Shown here: positions 26,194 through 35,266 of the stretch, piece by piece
How the letters are laid out: each line of letters begins with the position of its first letter
Position numbering within the stretch: position 1 is the first letter of the stretch
Assembly (NCBI RefSeq): GCF_036867135.1
Contig: NZ_JBAJIJ010000001.1
Coordinates: 2,232,001 to 2,296,000, forward strand
From: Aeromicrobium sp. Sec7.5
Lineage (GTDB): Bacteria; Actinomycetota; Actinomycetes; Propionibacteriales; Nocardioidaceae
Length of the DNA: 64,000 nucleotides
Direction: 5' to 3'
Made by a program: the position numbers and the translations under genes
The notes under the pieces: model-generated
Seen by the model: the letters and a program-made list of their open reading frames with translations, nothing else
The model's database searches: none
Told to the model about the DNA's origin: nothing

Positions 26194-26757
26194 TCAGTCT
26201 GCTCCCTCGAGCACGCGGTTGAGCGCCAGGACGTCGACCCGCGGCTGCCCGAGGAACCCGAGCTGCCGGCCCGAGGTGTGGTCGTCGACCAGCCGCTCGA
26301 CCTCCGCGACCGGCAGGCCTCGCTCCTCGGCGACCCGCTCGACCTGCAGTGCGGCGTACTCGGGCGAGATGAACCGGTCGAGGCCGGAGGCGGACGCCGT
26401 GAGCGCGTCGGGCGGCACCGCGGCCGGTTCGACGCCCTCGACCTCCGCGACGGTCGCCCGCCGCTCGTCGATCAGGGCGAGCAGGTCGGGGCTCGACGGG
26501 CCGAGGTTCGACGGCGCCGACGCGAGCCCGTCGTAGTCGTTCGCCGACGGCCGCCCGTGGAACCAGCCGTCGTCGGCGACCGGGAAGTTCTGCCCGATCG
26601 TCGCGTCGTCACCGGGCACCACGCGACCAACCGCCCAGACGGCGGCGGGATAGGCCACGCCGAGCAGGAGCGTGGCCACGAGCAGGAGCCGCAGCCCCAC
26701 CCAGGCCTGCCGGCCCGTCGACGTGAGCGTGTGCGTGAGGTTCGTCATCTGGTTCAC
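26194..26757 (-). CDS. kdpC: KdpC subunit of potassium-transporting ATPase
   Basis: A 187-residue subunit with one N-terminal membrane helix (about 20-45, [21 protein letters not shown]) and a soluble outer domain. Family marks are [43 protein letters not shown] and [24 protein letters not shown]. KdpC stabilises the KdpA-KdpB complex and may help nucleotide binding. It overlaps kdpB by four bases. The length is normal for the family. Confidence 0.95.
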   Translation of the reverse strand: MNQMTNLTHTLTSTGRQAWVGLRLLLVATLLLGVAYPAAVWAVGRVVPGDDATIGQNFPVADDGWFHGRPSANDYDGLASAPSNLGPSSPDLLALIDERRATVAEVEGVEPAAVPPDALTASASGLDRFISPEYAALQVERVAEERGLPVAEVERLVDDHTSGRQLGFLGQPRVDVLALNRVLEGAD

Positions 26758-28763
26758 CCGATTCCCGGAATCGTCGACACGACGACGTCGATGAGCTTGA
26801 TGCCCACGAACGGGACCACGAGGCCCCCGAGTCCGTAGACGAGGACGTTGCGGCGCAGGAGCGCCTCGGCCGACAGCGGCCGGTACTTCACGCCGCGCAG
26901 CGCGATCGGGATCAGTGCCACGATCACGAGCGCGTTGAACACCACGGCGGACGCGATCGCCGACTGCGGCGTCGACAACCGCATGACGTTGAGCGTGTCG
27001 AGCGCCGGGTAGGCGGCCAGGAACATCGCCGGCAGGATCGCGAAGTACTTGGCGACGTCGTTCGCGATCGAGAACGTCGTCAGGGCCCCGCGTGTGATGA
27101 GCAGCTGCTTGCCGATCGCGACGACGTCGATGAGCTTGGTCGGGTCGGAGTCGAGGTCGACCATGTTGCCGGCCTCCTTCGCCGCCGACGTGCCGCTGTT
27201 CATCGCGACGCCGACGTCGGCCGCGGCGAGCGCGGGAGCGTCGTTCGTGCCGTCACCCGTCATCGCGACGAGGCGTCCGCCCTCCTGCTCCTTGCGGATC
27301 AGCGCGAGCTTGTCCTCCGGAGTCGCCTCCGCCAGGACCTCGTCGACCCCCGCCTCGCGTCCGATCGCCGCCGCCGTGCGCGGGTTGTCGCCCGTCACCA
27401 TGACGGTGCGGATGCCCATCGCGCGCAGCTGGGCGAAGCGCTCCACCATGCCGTCCTTCACGACGTCCTTGAGGTGCACCACCCCCAGCGCGCGGGCGCC
27501 GCCGGGGCCCGACTCGGCCACGACCAGCGGTGTGCCGCCGGCCTCGCTGACCTCGTCGACCTGCGTCTGCACCGCGGCCGGCAGGGGCGAGCCGATCCAC
27601 GTCTCCACCGCCGTGCCGGCTCCCTTGCGGAGCGCCCGACCGTCCGCGAGGTCGATCCCGGACATCCGCGTCTGGGCGGTGAACTCCACGAAGACCGCGC
27701 CGTCCGGCAGGTCCGTGTCGTCGGCGCCCCGCTCGAGGGCCAGGTCGACGATCGAGCGGCCCTCGGGGGTCTGGTCGGCGAGGCTCGTGAACCGGGCGAC
27801 GTCGCGCAGCTCGTCGGCCGTGACACCCGGCGCGGTCAGGAAGGCCGAGGCCCTCCGGTTGCCGTACGTGATGGTGCCGGTCTTGTCGAGCAGCAGCGTG
27901 CTGACGTCGCCCGCCGCCTCGACCGCCCGGCCCGACATCGCCAGCACGTTGACCCGCACGAGCCGGTCCATGCCGGCGATGCCGATCGCCGACAGCAGGG
28001 CACCGATCGTGGTGGGGATCAGGCACACGAGCAACGCCACCAGCACGAGCGGTTCCTGCGAGGCCCCGGCGAAGTCCGCCATCGGCGCGAGCGTCACGAC
28101 CGCGACGAGGAACACGATCGTCAGGCTCGTGAGCAGGATCGACAGGGCCACCTCGTTCGGCGTCCGCCGCCGCTCGGCCCCCTCGACCAGGGCGATCATC
28201 CGGTCGATGAAGGTCTCGCCCGACGCCGCCGTGATGCGCACGACGACCCGGTCCGACAGGACCCGCGTGCCGCCCGTGACCGCCGACCGGTCGCCACCGG
28301 CCTCGCGGATCACGGGGGCGGACTCGCCGGTGATGGCCGACTCGTCCACCGAGGCGACGCCCTCGACGACGTCGCCGTCGCCCGGGACGACCTCGCCGGC
28401 CTCCACCACCACGCGGTCGCCGACCGCGAGCTCCGTGCCCGGCACGACGACCTCCGTGCCGTCGGCCCTCAGGCGGCGAGCCGTGACGTCGCTGCGGGCC
28501 GCCCGCAACGAGTCGGCCTGCGCCTTGCCCCGGCCCTCGGCCACGGCCTCGGCCAGGTTGCCGAACACGACCGTGAGCCACAGCCAGATGGTGATGAACC
28601 AGGCGAACGTCGACGGATCCGTGAGGGCCACGACCGTCGTGGCCACCGACCCGGTCCACACCACGAACATCACGGGGCTGCGCCACAGGTGGCGGGGATC
28701 CAGCTTGCGCAGGGCCTGCGGCAGCTGGGCGACCAGCGTGGACAGCAGCGACGAGATGCTCAC
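26754..28763 (-). CDS. kdpB: KdpB, P-type ATPase subunit for potassium uptake
   Basis: A 669-residue P-type ATPase. The phosphorylated aspartate is in [14 protein letters not shown]; the actuator motif is [15 protein letters not shown]; the hinge is [20 protein letters not shown]. Energy from ATP hydrolysis drives potassium uptake through KdpA. The start is GTG 28763, overlapping the kdpA stop (GTGA); a longer open frame reaching 30143 overlaps kdpA and is spurious. This start gives the usual KdpB length. Confidence 0.96.
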   Translation of the reverse strand: MSISSLLSTLVAQLPQALRKLDPRHLWRSPVMFVVWTGSVATTVVALTDPSTFAWFITIWLWLTVVFGNLAEAVAEGRGKAQADSLRAARSDVTARRLRADGTEVVVPGTELAVGDRVVVEAGEVVPGDGDVVEGVASVDESAITGESAPVIREAGGDRSAVTGGTRVLSDRVVVRITAASGETFIDRMIALVEGAERRRTPNEVALSILLTSLTIVFLVAVVTLAPMADFAGASQEPLVLVALLVCLIPTTIGALLSAIGIAGMDRLVRVNVLAMSGRAVEAAGDVSTLLLDKTGTITYGNRRASAFLTAPGVTADELRDVARFTSLADQTPEGRSIVDLALERGADDTDLPDGAVFVEFTAQTRMSGIDLADGRALRKGAGTAVETWIGSPLPAAVQTQVDEVSEAGGTPLVVAESGPGGARALGVVHLKDVVKDGMVERFAQLRAMGIRTVMVTGDNPRTAAAIGREAGVDEVLAEATPEDKLALIRKEQEGGRLVAMTGDGTNDAPALAAADVGVAMNSGTSAAKEAGNMVDLDSDPTKLIDVVAIGKQLLITRGALTTFSIANDVAKYFAILPAMFLAAYPALDTLNVMRLSTPQSAIASAVVFNALVIVALIPIALRGVKYRPLSAEALLRRNVLVYGLGGLVVPFVGIKLIDVVVSTIPGIG

Positions 28764-30433
28764 GACATGGCTCCGGTGGTGAGGGCTTCGGCGACGGGGC
28801 CGAGGGCGAGGGACGGCAGGTAGGTCAGGCCCGTCACGAGCAGCACGACCCCGACCAGGAGCGAGCCGAACAGCACGGTGTGGGTCGGGAGCGTGCCCGC
28901 GGTGGTGGGGACGGGACGTTGGCGGGCCAGCGACCCGGCCAGGGCCAGGACGAGCGCGATCGTGACGAACCGGCCGAGCAGCATCGCCGTCGCGAGCGCG
29001 ACCTGGAAGAAGGTCGAGGTCACCGTGATGCCGCCGAACGCACTGCCGTTGTTGTTGGCTGCGGACGTGAAGGCGTAGACGACCTCGCTGAAGCCGTGGA
29101 CGCCGCCGTTGCCGAGGGCCTCGTTCGTGGAGGGCAGGGCGATCGCCACCCCGACGCCGACCAGGACGATCGCCGGCACGCTCAACGTGTAGAGGGCGAC
29201 CCGGGTGATCTCGGGCCGGCCGATCTTCTTGCCGAGGAGCTCGGGGGTGCGCCCGACCATGAGCCCGGCGACGAAGACCGTCACGATCGCCATCACGAGC
29301 ATCCCGTAGAGGCCCGATCCCACGCCGCCGGGCGAGACCTCGCCGACCATCATGTTGACGAGCGCAGCGCCGCCGCCTGCGGGGGTGAGCGAGTCGTGCG
29401 AGGCGTTGACGGCTCCGGTCGACGTGCTGGTCGTCGCGGTGGAGAACAGGATCGAGCCCCAGGTGCCGAACTGGGTCTCCTTGCCCTCCATCGCGGCGCC
29501 GGCGGCACGCGCGGCGGCGCCCTGCCCGGTGGTCTCGGCCCACGCGGCCACGGCCAGGGAGGCCGTGAACAACGTCGCCATCGCCCCGAGGATCGTCAGA
29601 CCCTGCCGGCGCGAGCCGATCATCGTGCCGAACGTGCGCGTCAGGCACACCGGGATCAGCAGCAGCAACGCGATCTGCACGAGGTTGGAGAACGGCGTCG
29701 GGTTCTCGAACGGGTGCGCCGAGTTCGCGTTGAAGAAGCCACCGCCGTTCGTGCCGAGCTGCTTGATCGCCTCCTGGCTCGCGACCGGGCCGCCGGGCAC
29801 GACCTGGCTGCCGCCGGTGACGGTCGTGATCGTCTGGTCCGCGAAGCTCTGGACCACCCCCTGCGTGAGGAGGACGACGGCACCGACGACCGCCACCGGC
29901 AGCAGGATCCGGCCGGTCACACGCACGAGATCGACCCAGAAGTTGCCGATCGTGCCGGACCGGGAGGCGAGGAAGCCCCGCACGAGGGCGACCGCGACGC
30001 AGATGCCGACGGCCGCCGAGAGGAAGTTCTGCACCGCGAGCCCGGCCATCTGCGCGGTGAAGCCCAACGTGGACTCCCCTGCGTAGGACTGCCAGTTCGT
30101 GTTGGTCACGAACGAGACGGCGGTGTTGGCGGCCATGTCCCACGGCATGCCGGGCAGGTCGCGCGAGAACGGCAGGTGCTGCTGGCCCATCAGGATCGCG
30201 ACGAGCACGAGGATGCTCACCCCGGAGAAGGCCAGCACGCTCGTGGCGTAGGACCGGGCGCTCTGCTGGGCCTGCGGATCGACCCCGACCAGCCGGTACA
30301 GGGCCCGCTCGGGCCGCGCGTGGCGCGTGCCGGTCACGACGCGCGCCATGTGGTCGCCGAACGGCTTCCAGGCGAGGGCCAGGACGACGACGAGCGCCGC
30401 GATCGTCAGCAGGCCGGAGGTGGTGTCGTTCAT
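28760..30433 (-). CDS. kdpA: KdpA potassium channel-like subunit
   Basis: A 557-residue polytopic membrane protein with about ten helices. Selectivity-filter-type loops are visible: [11 protein letters not shown] near residue 110, [20 protein letters not shown] near 230, and two later [17 protein letters not shown] and [10 protein letters not shown] segments. KdpA binds potassium with high affinity and passes it along the KdpB-driven tunnel. It starts 7 bases after the kdpF stop and overlaps kdpB by four bases. Confidence 0.95.
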   Translation of the reverse strand: MNDTTSGLLTIAALVVVLALAWKPFGDHMARVVTGTRHARPERALYRLVGVDPQAQQSARSYATSVLAFSGVSILVLVAILMGQQHLPFSRDLPGMPWDMAANTAVSFVTNTNWQSYAGESTLGFTAQMAGLAVQNFLSAAVGICVAVALVRGFLASRSGTIGNFWVDLVRVTGRILLPVAVVGAVVLLTQGVVQSFADQTITTVTGGSQVVPGGPVASQEAIKQLGTNGGGFFNANSAHPFENPTPFSNLVQIALLLLIPVCLTRTFGTMIGSRRQGLTILGAMATLFTASLAVAAWAETTGQGAAARAAGAAMEGKETQFGTWGSILFSTATTSTSTGAVNASHDSLTPAGGGAALVNMMVGEVSPGGVGSGLYGMLVMAIVTVFVAGLMVGRTPELLGKKIGRPEITRVALYTLSVPAIVLVGVGVAIALPSTNEALGNGGVHGFSEVVYAFTSAANNNGSAFGGITVTSTFFQVALATAMLLGRFVTIALVLALAGSLARQRPVPTTAGTLPTHTVLFGSLLVGVVLLVTGLTYLPSLALGPVAEALTTGAMS

Positions 30434-30440
30434 CGTCGCC

Positions 30441-30530
30441 TCAGAACCGGTCCGCCAGGACCAGCGCGACGAGCAGGTACACGATCAGGGCGCCGGCGAG
30501 CACCAGCCAGAGCGCGGAGGAGAGTTCCAT
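30441..30530 (-). CDS. kdpF: KdpF small membrane subunit
   Basis: A 29-residue peptide, MELSSALWLVLAGALIVYLL then VALVLADRF, that is a single membrane helix. KdpF is a lipid-like stabiliser of the Kdp complex and is normally the first gene of the operon, as here. The size, the terminal RF and the place directly before kdpA support the call. GGA-type ribosome binding signals before the ATG are weak. The promoter and operator lie just upstream at 30531-30640. Confidence 0.9.
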   Translation of the reverse strand: MELSSALWLVLAGALIVYLLVALVLADRF

Positions 30531-30580
30531 GCGCTCATCGCACACCCGCGACGGTGCGGATCAGCTCGCGCTGACGGAGC

Positions 30581-30631
30581 CTTGACCCGTCTTGACGCGA
30601 TCTTGACGCCCCGGAAGGGCGCCAGGTCAAG
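30581..30631 (-). promoter_or_regulatory. Candidate KdpE operator: three direct GTCAAG repeats
   Basis: Read on the minus strand (towards kdpF), GTCAAG occurs at 30602-30607, 30591-30596 and 30581-30586, so 11 and 10 bp apart, one helical turn each. OmpR-family regulators such as KdpE bind direct repeats with this spacing. An inverted copy lies at 30626-30631. The sites are 50-80 bp upstream of kdpF, the right distance for activation. Confidence 0.65.
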
Positions 30632-31142
30632 GGCGCGTGACGGTGCGACCGGCGAATGCCGCCAGGCGCTCGTACGCGTTGGCGCCCTCGGGTGCCGGGG
30701 TCTCCGGGTCGAACGCGCCGACCCGCTGCTCCTCGGTCAGGTTGGCCGACATGAAGGCGAAGCCCTCCTCCGCCAAGGACTGCTCGAGGTCGTCGGTGCT
30801 GCGGCCGAGGGCCGCCGCGAGGTCCCAGGTGTGCACTGACAGCTCAGCGGCCACCATCCCGAGCGGGAACGTGGCGCCGGCCTCGATCACCGTCAGCAGG
30901 TCGTGTGAGCGCTCGTCCCACACCGGCACCGGGTCGTCCAGCTGGTCCGGCGAGGCCGTCCAGTCGACCTCGCCGGCCCGTGCCATGGTGAGGAACTGGC
31001 CCCCGGTGTGCACGATGTGGTTGCTCAGGTCGGCGACGGTCCATTCGTCGCAGGGCGTGGCGGCATCGCGATGCCCCTCCGCGACCTGCAGAAGCGCGGC
31101 GACCTGACGGACTCCGGTGGTGATCTGGCTGATGCTCGTCAT
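30627..31142 (-). CDS. TIGR03086 family (DinB/maleylpyruvate isomerase-type) metal-binding protein
   Basis: A 171-residue four-helix protein of the TIGR03086/mycothiol-dependent DinB group. The putative metal ligands are in TPCDEWTVADLSNHIVHTGG (His) and ELSVHTWDLAAALG (His, Asp), matching the three-residue site of the superfamily. The ATG at 31142 has GAGGAG upstream and overlaps the stop of the HxlR regulator gene by four bases, so regulator and enzyme share an operon. Many relatives use mycothiol as a cofactor, which this organism should make (mshB is in the window), but the substrate is unknown. Confidence 0.82.
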   Translation of the reverse strand: MTSISQITTGVRQVAALLQVAEGHRDAATPCDEWTVADLSNHIVHTGGQFLTMARAGEVDWTASPDQLDDPVPVWDERSHDLLTVIEAGATFPLGMVAAELSVHTWDLAAALGRSTDDLEQSLAEEGFAFMSANLTEEQRVGAFDPETPAPEGANAYERLAAFAGRTVTRP

Positions 31143-31693
31143 GATGGATCTCCTCGGGTGGATCGATCGGTGGAAGCGGGACCCGGTTCCGGGACCGGGA
31201 GTCGTGCGGCCGCGCGCGCCGCCACGCGTTCGGCCCGTTCGGGTGACATGGCGGGCCCGGGCGTGGCCACGACCGACGACGAGTCGTGCACCTGGCCGCA
31301 GCCCGCGCAGACCGTTGCGCCCGTCACGACGCCACCACAACGGGCGTGCCGGTAGACGATGGGCGGCCCGTGCGGCGCAGCCCAGGCATCGCCCCAGTCG
31401 GTGAGGGCGACCAGCACCGGCGTGAGTGCACGCCCCTTGGCCGTCAAGCGGTACTCGCGTGATGCGGGACGGAGGTCCGAGGGGACGCGCTCCATCACCT
31501 CAGCGCTGACGAACGCCTCCAGGCGCGCGGCGAGCACGTTCGAGGCGATGCCGAGCGACCGCTGGAAGTCACCGAATCGGGTGGTCCCCGCGAACACCGC
31601 GTTGCGCAGGATCAACAGGCTCCAGCGTTCGCCGACGACCTCGAGGGTCCTCGCGATCGAGCAGACCTCGTCGTCGTACCGGCTGCCGAGCAT
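31139..31693 (-). CDS. HxlR-family regulator with C-terminal zinc-ribbon-like motif
   Basis: A 184-residue regulator. The winged helix occupies about residues 10-105 (CSIARTLEVVGERWSLLILR, FGDFQRSLGIASNVLAARL). The C-terminal part adds H116-x2-C119 and C129-x2-C132, a likely metal-binding ribbon, and ends in a disordered tail. The leading cysteine C11 is the usual sensing residue. It overlaps the TIGR03086 gene and probably controls it and itself: a perfect palindrome (31713-31731) covers the -35 region of its promoter. The start is leaderless (TACGGT, six bases). Confidence 0.86.
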   Translation of the reverse strand: MLGSRYDDEVCSIARTLEVVGERWSLLILRNAVFAGTTRFGDFQRSLGIASNVLAARLEAFVSAEVMERVPSDLRPASREYRLTAKGRALTPVLVALTDWGDAWAAPHGPPIVYRHARCGGVVTGATVCAGCGQVHDSSSVVATPGPAMSPERAERVAARAAARLPVPEPGPASTDRSTRGDPS

Positions 31694-31699
31694 GCGAGC

Positions 31700-31728
31700 A
31701 CCGTACGACGATCACTTGCATGATGCAA
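31700..31728 (-). promoter_or_regulatory. Promoter of HxlR-TIGR03086 operon
   Basis: On the minus strand TTGCAT (31723-31728) and TACGGT (31700-31705) are 17 bp apart, and ATG 31693 follows six bases after the -10. The -35 hexamer lies in the palindrome 31713-31731, so a bound regulator would block the polymerase. Confidence 0.7.
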
Positions 31729-31731
31729 GTG
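31713..31731. promoter_or_regulatory. 19-bp perfect palindrome, likely HxlR operator
   Basis: CACTTGCAT at 31713-31721, a central G at 31722, and ATGCAAGTG at 31723-31731 are exact inverted arms. It overlaps the -35 element of the regulator's own promoter, as expected for autoregulation. Confidence 0.75.
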
Positions 31732-31820
31732 CTCGCCGCTCGTGACGCCGCCCCGACGCGGCGCGACGCGGCCGGGATCGGCATACTGACCCTCGACGTG
31801 ACGCCTCCGAAAGGGACCCC

Positions 31821-32870
31821 GTGCGCAATCCCCGTGCCTTCCTCCGCCCCCTCGCCGTCGGCGCTCCCGCGCCCATGTCGGAGGTGCCGTTCCGGCCGAG
31901 CCGGATGATCCACTTCTTCGACCCGAGCAACCCGAAGATGGCCGAGAAGGCGCCGTCCATCGCGGCCAAGGTCGACATCATCCTCGGCAACCTCGAGGAC
32001 GCCATCAAGACCGAGAACAAGGAGGCCGCGCGCCTCGGTCTCGTCGAGATCGCGAAGAACAACGACTTCGGTGACACGCAGCTGTGGGTGCGCGTCAACA
32101 GCCTCGACTCGCCGTGGGTGCTCGACGACCTCACGACGCTCGTGACCGAGATCGGCGACAAGCTCGACGTCATCATGGTGCCGAAGGTCGAGGGCGCCCA
32201 GGACATCCACTACGTCGACCGCCTGCTGGCGCAGCTCGAGGCCAAGGGCAACGTCCAGAAGCCACTGCTGATCCACGCGATCCTCGAGACCGCGCTCGGC
32301 GTCACGAACGTCGAGGAGATCGCCGCGGCCAGCCCGCGCATGCAGGGCGTCAGCCTCGGCCCGGCCGATCTGGCCGCCTCGCGCCGCATGAAGACCACGC
32401 GCGTCGGTGGCGGCCATCCCGGCTACCTCGTGCGCCAGGACCCCACCGGCGAGGACCTGAACGAGGGCCGCACGACCTACCAGCAGGACCTCTGGCACTA
32501 CACGATCGCCCGCATGGTCGACGCCTGCGCCGCGAACGACATCCTCCCGTTCTACGGACCCTTCGGTGACATCAAGGACGTCGTGGCGTGCGAGGACCAG
32601 TTCCGCAACGCGTTCCTGCTGGGCTGCGTCGGCGCCTGGAGCCTGCACCCCGTGCAGATCGACATCGCCAAGAAGGTGTTCTCGCCCTCGAAGGAGGACG
32701 TCGAGCACGCCAAGACCGTCGTCGAGGCGATGGGCGACGGCTCCGGCGCCGTCATGATCAACGGCAAGATGGAGGACGACGCGTCCTGCAAGCAGTGCCT
32801 CGTGATGCTCGACCTGGCCCGCGAGCTGGCCGAGCGCGACCCCGAGCTGAAGGAGCTGTACGACCTGTGA
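31821..32870 (+). CDS. HpcH/HpaI aldolase/citrate lyase-family protein (CoA-lyase type), first copy
   Basis: A 349-residue TIM-barrel protein of the HpcH/HpaI-CitE superfamily. [20 protein letters not shown] aligns with the CitE metal-binding strand (normally LDLEDSV), [11 protein letters not shown] and [13 protein letters not shown] carry the substrate arginine and metal-binding glutamate regions, and [13 protein letters not shown] follows. Members split or form malyl-CoA, methylmalyl-CoA or citramalyl-CoA. It starts at GTG 31821 after AAAGGGA. It overlaps the next lyase gene by four bases. The exact substrate cannot be read from sequence; a malyl-CoA-type lyase is the best guess. Confidence 0.8.
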   Translation: MRNPRAFLRPLAVGAPAPMSEVPFRPSRMIHFFDPSNPKMAEKAPSIAAKVDIILGNLEDAIKTENKEAARLGLVEIAKNNDFGDTQLWVRVNSLDSPWVLDDLTTLVTEIGDKLDVIMVPKVEGAQDIHYVDRLLAQLEAKGNVQKPLLIHAILETALGVTNVEEIAAASPRMQGVSLGPADLAASRRMKTTRVGGGHPGYLVRQDPTGEDLNEGRTTYQQDLWHYTIARMVDACAANDILPFYGPFGDIKDVVACEDQFRNAFLLGCVGAWSLHPVQIDIAKKVFSPSKEDVEHAKTVVEAMGDGSGAVMINGKMEDDASCKQCLVMLDLARELAERDPELKELYDL

Positions 32871-33748
32871 GCACCGATTCCGTGGAGCTGCGTCCCCGCC
32901 GCTCCGTCCTCTACATGCCCGGCGCCAACGAGCGCGCGCTCGAGAAGGCCAAGACGATCGACGCCGACGCGCTGATCCTCGACCTCGAGGACTCCGTGTC
33001 GCCCGACGCCAAGGAGGAGGGCCGCGCCAACGTGGTCGCCGCCGTGCGTTCCGGCGAGTACGGCCACCGCGAGCTCGCGATCCGCGTCAACTCGATCGGC
33101 ACGCAGTGGCACGACGACGACGTCACGGCCGCCTCCGAGGCCGGTCCCGACGCGATCCTCGTGCCCAAGGTCGAGTCGGCCGAGCAGGTCCAGGGCCTCG
33201 TGGCCGCGATGGAGGCCGCCGGCGCCCCGGAGCACACCCAGCTGTGGGCCATGATCGAGACACCCCGCGCGCTCCTGCATGCCGAGGAGATCGCGGCGGC
33301 CCACGAACGGCTGACCGTCATCGTGATGGGCACCAACGACGTCGTCAACGAGACCTACGGCCTGCACGTGCCGGGTCGCAACGCCGTCGTGCTCACCTCG
33401 CTCGCCTGGACGCTCCTCGCGGTGCGCGCGGCCGGCAAGGTCATCATCGACGGCGTCTACAACGACGTGAAGGACCCCGAGGGCTTCGAGGCCGAGGCCC
33501 GCCAGGGGCGCGAGATGGGCTTCGACGGCAAGACGCTGATCCACCCGTCGCAGGTCGAGCCCGCCAACGTCGCCTTCAGCCCGTCGGAGGCCGACGTCGA
33601 GCGCGCCGAGGGCATGATCGCGGCGTTCGAGGAGGCCGCGCAGGAGAAGAAGGGCGTGGCCACGTACAAGAACAAGATGATCGAGGAGCTGCACATCCGC
33701 GACGCGAAGCGCATCCTCGCCTTCGCCGAGGCCCTCCAGGGCCGCTGA
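32867..33748 (+). CDS. CoA ester lyase (CitE/malyl-CoA lyase type), second copy
   Basis: A 293-residue CitE-like lyase. [20 protein letters not shown] is the CoA-binding start, [19 protein letters not shown] gives the metal-binding aspartate/glutamate, [10 protein letters not shown] the substrate arginine, and [11 protein letters not shown] the second metal ligand. [17 protein letters not shown] is the family C-terminal signature. It starts at GTG 32867, overlapping the previous gene's TGA, so the two are translationally coupled and may act together or in sequence. Reactions of this type join acetyl- or propionyl-CoA with glyoxylate or reverse this. No ccr or meaA gene is near, so pathway assignment is open. 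Confidence 0.85.
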   Translation: MSTDSVELRPRRSVLYMPGANERALEKAKTIDADALILDLEDSVSPDAKEEGRANVVAAVRSGEYGHRELAIRVNSIGTQWHDDDVTAASEAGPDAILVPKVESAEQVQGLVAAMEAAGAPEHTQLWAMIETPRALLHAEEIAAAHERLTVIVMGTNDVVNETYGLHVPGRNAVVLTSLAWTLLAVRAAGKVIIDGVYNDVKDPEGFEAEARQGREMGFDGKTLIHPSQVEPANVAFSPSEADVERAEGMIAAFEEAAQEKKGVATYKNKMIEELHIRDAKRILAFAEALQGR

Positions 33749-33763
33749 CCCTCCCGGGGTGGG

Positions 33764-34861
33764 TCAGGCGCTGAGGCGCTGCGCCGCGGCGGCGATGCGC
33801 TCGTCGGTCGCGGTGAAGGCGACACGCACATGCTGGGCGCCGGCCGGACCGTAGAACTCCCCCGGTGCGGCCAGGATGCCGCGCTCGGCGAGCCAGTCAA
33901 TCGTGGCGCGGCACGCCTCGCCACGGGTGGCCCAGAGGTACAGCGCACCCTCGGAGTGGTCGATCGTGAATCCGGCTCCCTCGAGCGCAGCGCGCAGCTG
34001 CAGGCGCCGGCGGGCGTAGCGCTCCCGCTGCTCCGCGACGTGCGCGTCGTCGCCCAGCGTGGCCGCCAGCGCCCGCTGGACGGGCGTGGGCACCATGAAG
34101 CCCAGGTGCTTGCGCACCGCGAGCAGCTCGCCCACGACGTCGGCGTCGCCGGACAGGAACGCCGCGCGGTAGCCCGCCAGGTTGGAGCGCTTGGAGCTCG
34201 AGTGCAGCGCGACGAGGCCCGTCAGGTCACCGCCACTGACGTCGGGGTGCAGCACCGACACGGCGGGGGCGTCCCACGCGAAGTCCAGGTAGCACTCGTC
34301 GGAGACGACGAGCACGCCACGCTCGCGCGCCCAGTCGACGACCTTGCGCAGGTGGTCGACGCCGAGGATCCGGCCGCTCGGGTTGGCCGGCGAGTTCAGG
34401 TAGACCAGCTTCGGGTTGCGCGGGCCGATCGCCAGGGTCGAGTCGGCGGCCAGGACGTCGCAGCCGGCGTAGCGCGCACCCACCTCGTAGGTCGGGTACG
34501 CGAGCTCGGGGAACACCACGAGGTCGCCGGCGCCGAGGCCGAGCTGGTTCGGCAGGTTCGCGATGAGCTCCTTCGAGCCGATCGTCATGAGCACCTGGTC
34601 GCGCGAGATCGACGCCGCACCGGTGGCTCGCGCGACCCACGCCGCCACGACGTCGCGGACCTCGTCAGGACCCGCCACGGTCGGGTAGCCATGGGCGTCG
34701 ACGGCGGCCGTCAAGGCCTCCCGGGCCACCTGCGGCACCGGGTCGACCGGCGTGCCGATCGACAGGTCGACGATGCCGTCAGGGTGCGCCGCGGCGCGGG
34801 CCTTCGCCGCCGTGAGCGTGTCCCAGGGGAAGTCGGGGAATCGCGCCGAGACGCGGGCCAC
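33764..34861 (-). CDS. dapC: Succinyldiaminopimelate transaminase DapC
   Basis: A 365-residue class I/II PLP aminotransferase. VDLSIGTPVDPVP opens the fold, KLVYLNSPANPSGRIL gives the Asn, VLVVSDECYLDFAWD the Asp/Tyr, and ALHSSSKRSNLAGYRAAFL the PLP lysine. DapC makes an intermediate of meso-diaminopimelate and lysine. The order fdxA then dapC on one strand is a stable actinobacterial pair (Rv1177-Rv1178), which decides the gene name. GTG 34861 lies five bases after the ferredoxin stop; a longer open frame upstream reads into fdxA and is spurious. Confidence 0.9.
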   Translation of the reverse strand: MARVSARFPDFPWDTLTAAKARAAAHPDGIVDLSIGTPVDPVPQVAREALTAAVDAHGYPTVAGPDEVRDVVAAWVARATGAASISRDQVLMTIGSKELIANLPNQLGLGAGDLVVFPELAYPTYEVGARYAGCDVLAADSTLAIGPRNPKLVYLNSPANPSGRILGVDHLRKVVDWARERGVLVVSDECYLDFAWDAPAVSVLHPDVSGGDLTGLVALHSSSKRSNLAGYRAAFLSGDADVVGELLAVRKHLGFMVPTPVQRALAATLGDDAHVAEQRERYARRRLQLRAALEGAGFTIDHSEGALYLWATRGEACRATIDWLAERGILAAPGEFYGPAGAQHVRVAFTATDERIAAAAQRLSA

Positions 34862-34866
34862 GGGGG

Positions 34867-35190
34867 TCAGCCCTGATTCTGGGGCGGGAGCTCGGCGATG
34901 ATCGGGTGGTCGAGGTCGATCACCCCGAGCTTCGCTGCACCGCCGGGTGAGCCGAGCTCGTCGAAGAAGTGCACGTTGGCGTCGTAGTACGACGCCCACT
35001 CCTCCGGGGTGTCGTCCTCGTAGAAGATCGCCTCCGGCGGGCACACCGGCTCACACGCCCCGCAGTCGACGCACTCGTCGGGGTGGATGTAGAGCATGCG
35101 CTTGCCCTCGTAGATGCAGTCGACCGGACACTCGTCGACGCACGCGCGATCCTTCACGTCCACGCACGGCTGGGCGATCACATACGTCAC
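34867..35190 (-). CDS. fdxA: 7Fe ferredoxin FdxA
   Basis: A 107-residue ferredoxin. C9, C17 and C50 should hold the 3Fe-4S cluster and C21, C40, C43 and C46 the 4Fe-4S cluster; C25 is the extra cysteine typical of this class. The start is GTG 35190 (VTYVIAQPCVDVKDRACVDE), with AAGGAG upstream; the longer frame to 35250 adds unrelated residues. It transfers electrons to partners such as P450s; the fixed place before dapC has no known biochemical reason. Confidence 0.93.
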   Translation of the reverse strand: MTYVIAQPCVDVKDRACVDECPVDCIYEGKRMLYIHPDECVDCGACEPVCPPEAIFYEDDTPEEWASYYDANVHFFDELGSPGGAAKLGVIDLDHPIIAELPPQNQG

Positions 35191-35254
35191 TGCTCTGACT
35201 CCTTGTCGACGGTCCGCCCACCAGTATCGCGGCTCGCGGGTACTCCCCACACGT

Positions 35255-35260
35255 TAGGTT
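35255..35260 (+). promoter_or_regulatory. -10 element TAGGTT, leaderless start of GNAT gene
   Basis: TAGGTT is six bases before ATG 35267, with no Shine-Dalgarno sequence. Confidence 0.6.
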
Positions 35261-35266
35261 CGCCTG

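Noticed and set aside
23955..26222. 755-residue open frame opposite kdpD
   Set aside because: No recognisable segment; kdpD on the other strand is complete.
28764..30143. N-terminal extension of the kdpB frame to 30143
   Set aside because: It overlaps kdpA completely; the GTG at 28763 gives the normal KdpB length and the usual GTGA coupling.
30581..30607. Three TTGAC sequences as tandem -35 promoter elements on the plus strand
   Set aside because: They would drive transcription into the end of the convergent TIGR03086 gene, with no -10 at proper distance; as minus-strand GTCAAG repeats upstream of kdpF they make better sense as an operator.
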